Assembly: GCF_001039355.2 (NCBI RefSeq)
Contig: NW_019776075.1
Coordinates: 41,341 to 105,340 of the forward strand
Source of the DNA: Lingula anatina
Lineage: Eukaryota > Brachiopoda > Lingulata > Lingulida > Lingulidae
DNA: 64,000 nt
Direction of reading: 5' to 3'
Both the position numbers and the translations under genes were made by a program. A model generated the notes under the pieces. It did no database searches, was not told where the DNA came from, and saw only the letters and a list, made by a program, of their open reading frames with translations. Positions 1-10,600 of this stretch are shown here, piece after piece (positions within the stretch are counted from its first letter, which is position 1; each line of letters opens with the position of its first letter).

Positions 1-479
1 ACAAGTGTAACCGTCACCGGTGTAGCCATAATTACATGAGCAGGTATAGCTACCATTGGTATTGGTACAGCTAGCCGAGGAGCTGCAGTTGTTGGTTGTT
101 TGGCATTCATCAAGATCGCTACAAGTGTAACCGTCACCGGTGTAGCCATAATTACATGAGCAGGTATAGCTACCATTGGTATTGGTACAGCTAGCCGAGG
201 AGCTGCAGTTGTTGGTTGTTTGGCATTCATCAAGATCGCTACAAGTGTAACCGTCACCGGTGTAGCCATAATTACATGAGCAGGTATAGCTACCATTGAT
301 ATTGGTACAGCTAGCTGAGGAGCTGCAGTTGTTGGTTGTTTGGCATTCATCAATATCACTACAAGTGTAACCGTCACCGGCGTAGCCATAATTACACGAG
401 CAGGTAAAACTGCCGTTCGTGTCGGAGCATGTTGCGTGAGGACTACACGCGTTAGAGCTTTCTCTGCATTCATTGATAT
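1..479 (-). repeat. EGF array of gene A (four 120-bp repeats, open at left edge)
   Basis: Four tandem 120-bp units read on the minus strand as calcium-binding EGF domains: D-x-D/N-E-C start, six Cys, and the Asx-hydroxylation pattern C-x-N-x4-Y-x-C. Units 1-120 and 121-240 are base-for-base identical and 241-360 differs at only a few positions. The outermost unit, first in the transcript, is more diverged (NECRESSNAC). The acceptor is AG at 481-480, so the exon begins at 479 in phase 1. The identity points to very recent duplication or gene conversion. Confidence 0.9.
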
Positions 480-3400
480 CTGAAAATGAAAAAAATCTAC
501 ATTTGAAGGAATTTTATCCATCATCAGCTATTAAAGAAACTGTTGCAATGCCGCATGTGTTTTCGGATAAACGACAAAAATAATTGAATTATTCTTTTGA
601 TTTCATCAATGTTTTATTGCTTTAATACAAAGCAATATATTTTAGTCAGCAGATAAACAATTACTTTTTATATTCCTTAAGAAGAGTTTGATAAGGTGAC
701 GGCTATTTATTTTGTTTTCATTTAGTGTGATGATTTTAGCAAAGACAAGAAGTTTGTTGATGAAAATATTGCAAAGGGAATTTACAGATTATCTTGATGG
801 TCAATGGGAAGATGTAGTCAACCCAATAAATGAATTGTCCGGTTATTGTGGAATTGAATAGACACAATGGTAAAAGCACTCGTTGATTCAATATCTGAGA
901 AAAGGCGGCAACGGAATTAATAAAAAGATATATGTACATGTATTTACGTTTCTGCGCATGGTAATATATTTGAAAATAAGACACTTTCCATTCTTCGCTC
1001 GGTGTACATCGTAGTAGTAGTAGTAGCAGCAGCAGCAGTGATGGTCGTTGTAGTATTATAGTATTTTATTGAGGTATGGCCCCACAAATGTACAAATTCA
1101 GTTGATGAGAAAATGACATACTTATAAAAATACACAACATGTTTCTATGGTATTTCTCAAGGATATTATCTAACAGTAATTAAAAACACTAAAATTCTCT
1201 CTAGACTACTCTGGCTGAGTTCAAAATCATTCTATTTACGTGCTGTTTGTACGTATTATACGTCACTTACTCTGACATCCCACTGAGCTGTTCCACTTGC
1301 CGTCTGGTAGACACTCTATGGTGAATGTGGTGCTGGAATTAAACCTGTACCCGGACGCACACTCAAAGTGTACTCTTCTTAAGTCTGTCGTTGAATCGGA
1401 TACTTTAATGCTGTGTTCCAACGCGGGATATGGGCACGGTAAAGCTACATAAATACACAGAAAACAATGCCTCATTACTCGTTTGCCCTCGTGTTCTTAA
1501 AGTTATACCAAGTTATAGCAGTCCGCTCCTTTTCAATAAAATGAACCTTAAAATGATATAACTTCAATTTTGATGTAAGTCATCTGGAAAAATGGAATTC
1601 CAATTTTTAAAAATATTTAACTGAGCCATTGGAATAATTTCTTACTTCCCTTCATAAACTCGTGTTCCTAAATGTACAAGTTAGAGCCGTCCGCTTCTTT
1701 TGAAGAAGGTACACATAGAAATGATACATACTGACATTTGACGTAAGATTTCTAGAAAAAGGAGAATTCCAAATTTTGATATTTTAACTGAACTATTAGG
1801 ATATCTTTTTTTACTTTTGTTCTTACAATATTCGCAAATAAACTTCCTTCTATCAGACGGGTCACATTTTTGGTCATTCAAGTAATAGCCCAAGTCTTGA
1901 CTAAACGCAACTATTAGGATATCTTTTTTTACTTTTGTTCTTACAATATTCGCAAATAAACTTCCTTCTATCAGACGGGTCACATTTTTGGTCATTCAAG
2001 TAATAGCCCAAGTCTTTATACAATTCTACGCAGTTGCCGTCTCCAGAAGGCTCGTTATTCGCCCATACTTCTGTGCTAACTTGTGCACCTAAAAAAGCAA
2101 AATAATAATAGAGCATTTCCCTTGTAATCAAAAGTTTCATAATTAAAGCTGAATGACAATGCATATAATTTATAATAATATCCGTAATATTTTTTGGATA
2201 GAGACACGTTTTTATTGTATAAAGTCCTCCAAGTAGAGCATGCGTGTTCCAGTTCAGAATGTAGCCTCCGTCCGGTTAGCTTCAGAACTGCGTTCCTAAA
2301 ACGAATGGTTTTAAACTTCTTTTTAAAATTTATCAGTTGATATTACTTGGATCTCTGAGCAGATCCAATCAATTGAATGACGTTATAATGTGGTAGCAAC
2401 GTGCTAGCCGCGTGATCCGAACGTGACGTGTTTGCTGGGTATCTCACCGCTTAGCCACCGAAATGTGCTCTCTTTTTCCTTATTCCACCATCCACCCAGC
2501 CAGTAGTTTGCCTTGTACCCTGACTTCTTAATGAATTTCACTAGGAATTCGTGGGTCTCCAAGTCATCAATTCTAGCCAGATACCCAGGGTGAACAAAAG
2601 TGTTCTGGCACATGTTCTGAGATGTGTTCCAATCATTGTTGCCTTTTATCAACAGGAAACAGGTCTTGTTTTGGAAGGTTTTTCTTGGGTAGACGGTGTT
2701 TTCGTATTTTAACTGGCTGCTGCAGGGACCGTCTATAATGTAATAAAAGTTATTTTCATTAGAAAAAATGAAGAAAATAATCTCGTTAGATTTGTACAAA
2801 CGAGACAAAAGTAAAAAAAAATTAAATCTTACTTCTTTATTTTGTCTACAAAGCTGTCCTACGGTAAACATGTTACATGGTTAGATACACACTTTCACTC
2901 CATGTCACTATTTCATATTCCTATATTTCAAGTCACCTGTACAACTGTCCTTACCAAACTGGCAGACCGCCGCAGCAGGCTTCCTGTCTTCATGGTCAGT
3001 GTCCACGGTTGTCCCCTTCTCATCGTTCCAGCTGTAGTTTAACTTGTGCATCATATTAAGTGTGTTTTCACCCCCACCAATGTCATTCGGCTCACCGGGT
3101 CCCCACTTAAACCACGTGATTGGTTTGGTGGCTGAAAAAAATATGACAATTACATTTCTAATTTCTATCTTTCTCAGTGGAGAAGGAGGTCAGACATTTT
3201 AAGATTCGCCAACATCTTTCACAGTATTCACCACATTTTATCATAAAACACAGGTCAATACTAAAGGCATTCCTGCCTTGAAAGTTTATTTTTTTATGTC
3301 CTTCAACTGAAATTTAGTTAAAGATGCTCAATATCTCCTATTTCATTTTGTTCATATAGATGAACAAATTTCATTGTTATCATGACTTGGCATCGGGGAC

Positions 3401-4125
3401 AATCCTTGAAATGCATCCTAGAAATTCAAGATTATATGGCTATTTCATTTAAAATTAGATTTAAAAAATAGTAAGGCAAGGATATTCCCATACCATTCGG
3501 ATGTGATATGTCCGTGGAACAATTAACATCTCACGTTTTGTATTACTATCTGATTTTGCAAAATTAACTCATCGATGTTACTTCTTACCATTGAACCAAA
3601 ACCAGCTCTTTAATTTCCTAGCCCCCACCCAGTATCCTTTATGGTTGAGACGGAGGGTGTCATTCAGATCTTGTAGAAACCCCAGGTCACCCACCGTCAG
3701 CAGCGTCGCATTTTCACTTTCGCATATTTTCATGGCATCCTTCCAATCTGTTACTTCGCTGAATTCTCTGACGCACTTATTTTTCACTTTTTTTCCACCG
3801 TGAGGACAGTCGGATGCTGCTGGAATAATAAAATGATTATAACTGTATACTTCCTTTAAGGTTTTTTAACCAAGTTCAGAGGAACAGACATTTTGTTAAA
3901 AGGATGGGTGTCAAGTGATCATTCTAAACGGATTATAACGGTTTTCAATAGAGACTAGAATATATTTCCCCTTTTATTCCCTTTAAAAGTGGATTACTAC
4001 GTGTAATTTTTAATACTTCGAAAATAATTAATACACAAAAAATATATATTTATGTAATACTTACCTTCATTTATGTAAAAATATGTCATTAATATGACCA
4101 CATAAAGAAGGGTAAGGCGCGGCAT
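1..4125 (-). CDS. Gene A: two-CTLD / CCP / multi-EGF receptor, 3' part outside the window
   Basis: Exons in transcript order: 4125-4065 (signal peptide), 3819-3589 and 3131-2955 (CTLD-1), 2732-2448 and 2088-1945 (CTLD-2), 1444-1271 (CCP/sushi), 479-1 (EGF array, still open at the edge). All joins are GT-AG, phase 1. The start MPRLTLLYVVILMTYFYI is a hydrophobic signal peptide ending in a phase-1 donor. CTLD-1 has WVGA, EPND and SWND, so a Ca2+-dependent sugar site is plausible, but it lacks the usual second cysteine pair. CTLD-2 keeps that pair (GNCVEL and QKCDP) but has NEPSG in place of EPN. The CCP exon has four Cys with the GKW/GC ending typical of sushi domains. Membrane anchor and tail, if present, lie left of base 1. 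Predicted cell-surface or secreted lectin; function is inferred from domains only. The closest relative here is gene B, which shares CTLD-2 and CCP sequence. Confidence 0.85.
1791..2016 (-). repeat. 118-bp tandem duplication inside the last CTLD-2 exon of gene A
   Basis: The segment 1909-2016 (second half of the CTLD-2 exon plus its splice donor) recurs almost perfectly at 1791-1898, offset by 118 bp. The upstream copy in transcript order is used in my model (exon 2088-1945). The second copy has its own donor, and AG before ACTTGGGC would let it splice in frame as an extra half-domain. It may be a recent real duplication or an assembly artefact. Confidence 0.8.
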
Positions 4126-5515
4126 GGTGCAACAACTTGTAGCTTTACCTCAACAGAGATCACACATACTAGTTCATCACGGACAAAACGAACTTACAGG
4201 GCGTATCAAAATGCACGATCTTTGTGATCAGTCGTTAAAATTGAAGTTGACCACTCTTTGGTTTATTTTAAGCAGTACTGGCTGAATATCATCCAGCAAA
4301 GAAGGGAAACTACCACGTGTTTTACATCTTTGGCAAAACCATACTATGAATTGTTAGGAAATTGCTGTCCTTTTACTCCATATTATAAGCATGAACTGCG
4401 GAGTTCACATTGCTTCGAACTACACTGTACGAGACCGTGGGTAGAAGATAAGTAAGAGAGAGTATTAATGTGAGAAACAACTTGAGTAGATAGACGGCTC
4501 GCTCTATATCTCCACGTATCTCACACCACTCTTTGTCTGCTCGGGACTATGTCAAAGGTTATTTAGAAAAGATACAAACGATTGTAAATTATTAAAAAAA
4601 AAAGAAAAGAAAAGAAAGAAAGAAAAGAAAAGAAAGAAAAAGGACAGCTTTAACTGATGTTCCGTGATCATCACACTCTATCGGGGCATTATTCAACCTG
4701 TACCGGTAACTTGTAATGAAAAAAAAATATGTACTTTATATGGAAAACAAGCCGTAAATCTTTTCATTAATCTTTTTTCAGCTGTATTATATGAAGATGT
4801 TGAAACTTGAATAGTTGGGCTCCATAATCAGGCACAGTTCACTGATTAAATCATTTGGGAGTGGCGAGTCATTTGCTATCGCCTTATGATAGTCCCCTGA
4901 TAGAGCACCGAGAGGACAGGCGGTCCATGAGAACTGAAGGCAGAGAATTGTACTTACTGTGATACTGATATCCTATTACTTTTCTTGGATGCCATCCTTT
5001 TGTTTGTACTCATTAATATAATGTTAAACATCATGCTGACAAGTAAAAAAGTCATGTCAACTCCTGTGATTTATGCTGGAGGAAAAACAGAGCTAGTGCG
5101 AACCTTTTGGCATAACGGACACATTTCTTTTCTAGTTGAAAATCTGTAGCTATACATGATTCAGTGCTTTTAATATGGTCAACAATGCACCGTGAATATC
5201 AGGTATATCAGGTAACTGTGCCTAGATGAAATTAACCAACACATTAATACATATACTTTTTGGCGAAATGCTTTTCAAAGAAATGTAATTGTAACAGGTT
5301 TGATGGTTATATTCCAACCCAAGCGCGAGTTTTAACTCCTGAGAAACACAGTGCAGTGTATTAGACTCTAATGGTCACGCATCATTGTCGTGGACTCAAG
5401 GTAAAGGGGGTAAATTATCTTAACCTAATCAGTTAAATCTAGACGCGTTATCTCGCCGTCTGACAGAGTATGAAGGGGGTTACTGACAACGAGTTAAAAT
5501 GACCTTGCTCTGCAG

Positions 5516-5683
5516 GCAAGGTGTGCACGGTAACAACAGTATCGGTCAAACATGACCTCTTGACCTTGGCCTTGGCTGGACCAGTCTGCTGTGGACGCTG
5601 CGATGACCCATTGACTGCCCCCAACTCTTGCCACGCTCCGGCCATAAGCCTGGACAGTGTCACCTCTTACTCACGTGAAAGTC
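5516..5683 (+). other. Possible orphan phase-1 exon, Cys-rich, unknown
   Basis: Between an acceptor (ctctgcag, ending at 5515) and a donor (gtaaga at 5684) there are 168 bases open in one frame, with the same phase 1-1 symmetry as the receptor exons. The translation has five Cys, including the cluster VCCGRC and later NSCHAP. GC content is higher than around it. It matches no CTLD, CCP or EGF pattern I can recognise and has no partner exons nearby. It may be a decayed module or chance. Confidence 0.2.
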
Positions 5684-5942
5684 GTAAGATAAAAAATGTC
5701 ACCTTGTATAATGATGGGAAATGGTAACACCAAATTTCTTGATGGTTGTTGGATTTGATAAAAACCGAAGACGGCCGTTAAATAATCATACGAACATTCT
5801 GAATAACATATTAATTTGTGCGTTTTTTTTCACTATAACTTTTTCATATAAAGAGAATACAAGTATTTCTTTAATTCAGAAATAAAAAGCCAATTTATAA
5901 TCGTTTATTATCACTTCATGAAAAAAGGAATTGCCAAAAATT

Positions 5943-6144
5943 AATCCTACTGAGCACCTGTGGCATAAATTGGAATGTGCATTGCAGAGTAGAACCAATT
6001 CCTAAATAATCTTGACCAATTCCGCCACGCTCTTTAGGATGAATGGGACAATATCCCACATAACAGAATTATTACCCATGTTGAAGGCTTGTCCCGCTGT
6101 CTACAGGAGATAATTGCAGTACGCGGTAGACGCACGAGCTGTTA
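5943..6144 (+). mobile_element. Tc1/mariner transposase C-terminal relic
   Basis: Conceptual translation, across stops and frameshifts, gives NPTEHLWHKLE, then DQFRHAL, DEWDNIPHN and a final LQEIIAVRGRRTSC. This is the usual order at the end of Tc1/mariner transposases (NP-EHLW, then EEW-IP, then a stretch ending VIAARGG). In-frame stops TAA and TAG show it is dead. No terminal inverted repeats were located. Confidence 0.6.
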
Positions 6145-7630
6145 GGCACGTGGTTTTTAACGAGCACACCCTAATGCTAAATGTGTGTGAAATTGGTAAC
6201 ATTTGATGGCGTCTTTTCAATTTTATAGACATTTCTTTACATCTGTAGAAGTCACAGTGAAACAGTCGATTTGAGGGGGTGCCTCTTATAAATTTTACTA
6301 AATGGTATAAAATATGTATATTTTCATCACTATTTTGTATTTTTTAAACCAGTAATCATGTTAGACACGGTATCCGTAATAAAAAGCATTATTTCTAACA
6401 ATTTACAGCTGTAAGGTGATCATTTGTAAATAAAAGCACATGGAAATGAGGGTGGGACAACCTTTTTGACCAATGTTGTATATTTGTGGGGAAAAATCAA
6501 AATGCCAGAGACTTTAATTTCGAATTTTATGTGAAAACATTAATTATCCCTACCAATGCCTATACCATTCTAATGAATTATTTCATAAACAAGGGTCTCC
6601 ACACCTGGCAGTACTAGTAGGTCAAAATAATTGTGGTATTATCGTGTTTTATATAAATGTTTTATTTCATTTTCAGAATAAATATATATGCGAATCCGTT
6701 CATAATAATTAATTTTCACAGAAAAACCTCCGTGTTTCATTATTACATCTTGAAATTTCACGTTCTTTAGTTCATTTTGGTAATATATCGACAATATTAA
6801 CATAAACATGCCAAAAAGTTTGTGTCAATTGTGCACAGCATACAAGCAAAACTTTTTGATTATTGCAACTGACAAAAACTAATGATGTTACCCATAAAAA
6901 AAAGCAAAAAGGAGCAGCTGCAGTTCCCCCTGGGTAGATCTTTTTCACACCCCTTATTTTGAATGGGGGTGGGGCATTTTATAAATATCACACATACAAC
7001 AATGCATAGATTCCCACGTCATAAACATGTGCCTACAGACATGTATTTTCATTGCCCTTATTGCAAGGTTGGCAAAAGAATTGGAGTTTCACTTCTACTA
7101 ATGTTTAAAAAAGTCTTGGTGACAAATACCATTTTCCTCCCTCCTCCGCTCCCTCATTCATGTCTCGGCAACAGTACACAGACACATTGTATTAGTTTGT
7201 AGAAGCTGGTATTTAAGTTTCCTTTGTACAAGGAGTTAACACAGATAGCTATCTTCCCAATAGATATCACTTTGATAAAAATCGTGCATGTATCTGTAGG
7301 CCGTATCGTTAGTCATCTAGTACGACTTTTCACCTAGTTTTAGCTGGAATGAGTATTCAGATCTAAAAGAAGAAAATACAAAATAATGTCAGCTCAGACA
7401 AAGCATATATCGAAAACTAGGCAGGAAACATCACAATCAAAAATACACTTTGCATCTGTTTTTCGAAAACCCACGGAACAATAATTGCATGGTTTGCAAT
7501 TTTTCCTTACTTCAGTCAGGGGCTCTCACAATACCCTAAAATCGAGATTTCATACATGAATATCTTAGTAAATACAACCATAACTGAAATAGAAATTATT
7601 TAAGCCTACCTGGATAGACTCATGCCAGTT

Positions 7631-10600
7631 TTAAGGCACCCCGGGGGCTACTGTCTCTATGGACAACCCAGCGGTCGTATTCTGGAACTGGCTGACTGTC
7701 GGTGACGGCATAGAGTCTTCTAGAAAGGGACGGGAGCCTAATGGAAACAATTTAAAAAAAGGTTAAAAAAAGCCCCTGGTGCACTAATATTGTGTTTGTT
7801 ATGAATCGCAAATGCCTTTCATTACATTCTGGCCTCACTTTTGATGTGAAAGTAAAAATCGGCGTCTCTTTGCAACCCCGCAAATTGAAATGTGTGCACT
7901 ATTTGTTTCGAAATTATATACTGACTGTAGATTTTTAGGGCGCGAACATTACGTAAATATCCTTACTCAACATTATTCAATGTTACATTAAACTACTCCC
8001 CTTCTTTTATCAGAGGGACATTCAATAAATGCGGCCGTCATCGGCCAAATTTCGAATATCAAACACGCCGCTTGTTTATGGTATATCATACCTAAGGTTT
8101 TATTAGCATAAGTTCTGCAACCTTTTGTCTACTGACTCTTATATATTTTCCTTAATACATGTACGATTTCGCTTTATTTTAAATGGATATCATACTGAAA
8201 ATAGCTTGATAATCCTGTTTACTTGAAACGAGTTTTGCAGAGTTGGTAACCTTGATATTATATGTTTTTGCATGTTTTCAAAACATTTGCTTCTTTTTCG
8301 AAGTAGCCGTACACGCACAGGCCCGTTTGTTCGATCTCAATGTGTTGGCAGTCATATTATCACTGCGATATCTGTATCGTTTAATAGTAAACCACAGATA
8401 GTGTATGTGCCTGTCAAATACCGGGGGCCTGGTGATATGAGGTAGCACGTCCCTGAAACATGTCCACAGGTGCACGTGGACCAGCTCCAGTACACAGTGC
8501 CTCCGCCACACATGGCTTGTCGACTTCTTGGCAATGGTTACAGCCACCTTTTTTGTACAAAGTAGGTCTCACAAAATAATTGAAGACCGAAAATTGGTGT
8601 CTACTTTGGTGCCGAAATATTAAGTCTGCTGTGATTCAAAACGCGTTGAAACCAGTACCAGGCAAACAGTTACACATTCCCTGGCCGTGTTTAGGTAGTT
8701 TGGGCCCAGGGACAAATTTAAGACACTAAAACAAACTGGCGCGGATTAATAAACCATGTACATGTTATAATAATAACTTGTCCTGTAGTTCGTCCCTTGT
8801 TTTCCCCCTCTCAACACTGCTCTACAAGACTACATCCCAACCATCTCCTAGTTTTTTCGGACTGTGAGTGTTTCATACATCTGATCAAGAGAAAATCAAA
8901 TCGGTCGCCTGTTAGCCATTAATCAGTTCTGGTCTGTCTAAGACCCCATTCCCAGAGATTAGATCGATCCAAACTAGATCGACCTAACTCCCTGGGGGTT
9001 CACGCTAAATAACTGTCAGCCGAGCGGGCACGAAAGTTAATTACCCCCTTACAGCTTGTAGTAGGCGGGACGGACATTTAAGCCGGATTATCTGACAGTA
9101 ATCTAGTGAGACTCCCCACGGGGATAGATCTATCTAAATGTCTGGGAATACGCCCTAAGGTGTACATTACCTTGAAAAGCTTTCATTACTGTGTTGACAG
9201 GTGACGTGGTCTCCTGTTCGCTGTCAGGTGTCACGTTATACGTGGGGTTCTCTACAGTGGTGTAGATACTCTCTGTGTGGCAGCCATCCCCAGGTTTCCT
9301 TTTGCTGTGGAATTACATGTAATAAAACGCATATGTATAGCGAGGAGGTATTACAAAAAAAGTAGCAATCATGACAGAGATATAATGTTTTTTAATACGC
9401 CTCTTTAGATCTAAATAGATTTAAGATTTAGATTTAAATAGAAATATTATAAACTAGCCCCTCAGAAATGAATTAATTGATAAGCGATATTTACTTTTGC
9501 AGAAAACCCATTTAATTTCTGAAAGTCTCGTTCAGATGTTATTTACTGGGAAAGCGCGTGCATCATTTTTATTGCCGGGATCACTGTAGTTACCTGTGTT
9601 TCCTGTATATGACCCAGGCCAGAGAGAGAACAATGACCAGCAGAACCCCAGGGACTCCAAATGTCACCAACAGCTGCCGAACTGAAACCAAATGTAGACG
9701 CAGTACTCAGAAAAACTATTACTAGAATCTCGAGATCATGATCAATTGCTACAATGATAAAAATGATCAGATAACCCTTAGGTAACATGATTTTATTGAA
9801 TTTAAATTAATGCGTACTTCAATCTGTTAATTCGTCGATCTAATCACACTCCGTTGAGGTTAAGCTCCAACCAAGTGACCTTTATACATTCCAAACGTTC
9901 TCCACGGAGAAAACCTACCCTTAGATACATCTTGCGTTCTGACGGAAGCAAATGCGTCTTCGTTTATTACCGAAGTGGTTCCATTTACCTCGACTGAAAT
10001 AAACACACATTTGATGAGATTTATGACAGCCTAGCAATTTATACCAGGTTACTACGCACGACTCATTGATATTTGTACGTAATAATTAACACTTTGTGCT
10101 TGCTTTTCTTGATACTTTAATGCCTGAACATGTTCAATCACAGGCCGCATTCAAAACAGCGGACTAACTAGTCCGCGGATCAAATATGTCTGGTCCACTT
10201 GAATGCTTGTCTCGTAATTCCGGTAAATCTATTCAGTGTCTATTAGGGGATAAGGCGGCAAGCTTTTAAGGGGGGGGGTCGCCATATTTGATCCTCGGAC
10301 TAATTAGTCCGCTGTTGTGAATGCGGTCACAATCACATATCTGTATTTGAGTAAAATAAGCTGGAGCGTCCATACCGGCAGTCAATGATATCGTAGTTCT
10401 CTCATCTGTCCTGGTGCTTGTGGAGTTTACTGGGAAATAAAGAAAATATACGATTCATATAAGATAAATAAATGTGAACTTTCAGGTTACTTTCCCGAGA
10501 CCCTAGAAATCTCCTTTATTACCAAAAAACTACATGTAAATCTATACTCTAAACTGAGGATCTAAAGTGTATTTTGATATTATATATTAATGTTTTCATA

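Larger units (their letters stand above)
4126..7630. other. Intergenic region between gene A start and gene B stop
   Basis: 3.5 kb, AT-rich. It holds a purine-rich A/G tract around 4590-4640, one possible orphan exon (5516-5683) and a Tc1/mariner transposase relic (5943-6144), listed separately. I see no signal peptide, CTLD, CCP or EGF sequence on either strand. The promoter of gene A should lie just above 4125, but I could not pick out a convincing core element. Confidence 0.6.

Noticed and set aside
1-360. Regular 120-bp direct repeats resembling a CRISPR or satellite
   Set aside because: No spacers, and each unit codes a complete cbEGF domain in an animal gene.
5448-5663. 71-codon minus-strand ORF
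   Set aside because: Overlaps the orphan plus-strand exon candidate, with no signal, domain or partner exons.
8278-8547. Minus-strand ORF, with YWSWSTCTCG in an overlapping frame, reminiscent of a thrombospondin type 1 repeat
   Set aside because: Cys spacing is wrong, the frame has no splice context and it lies in the last intron of gene B.
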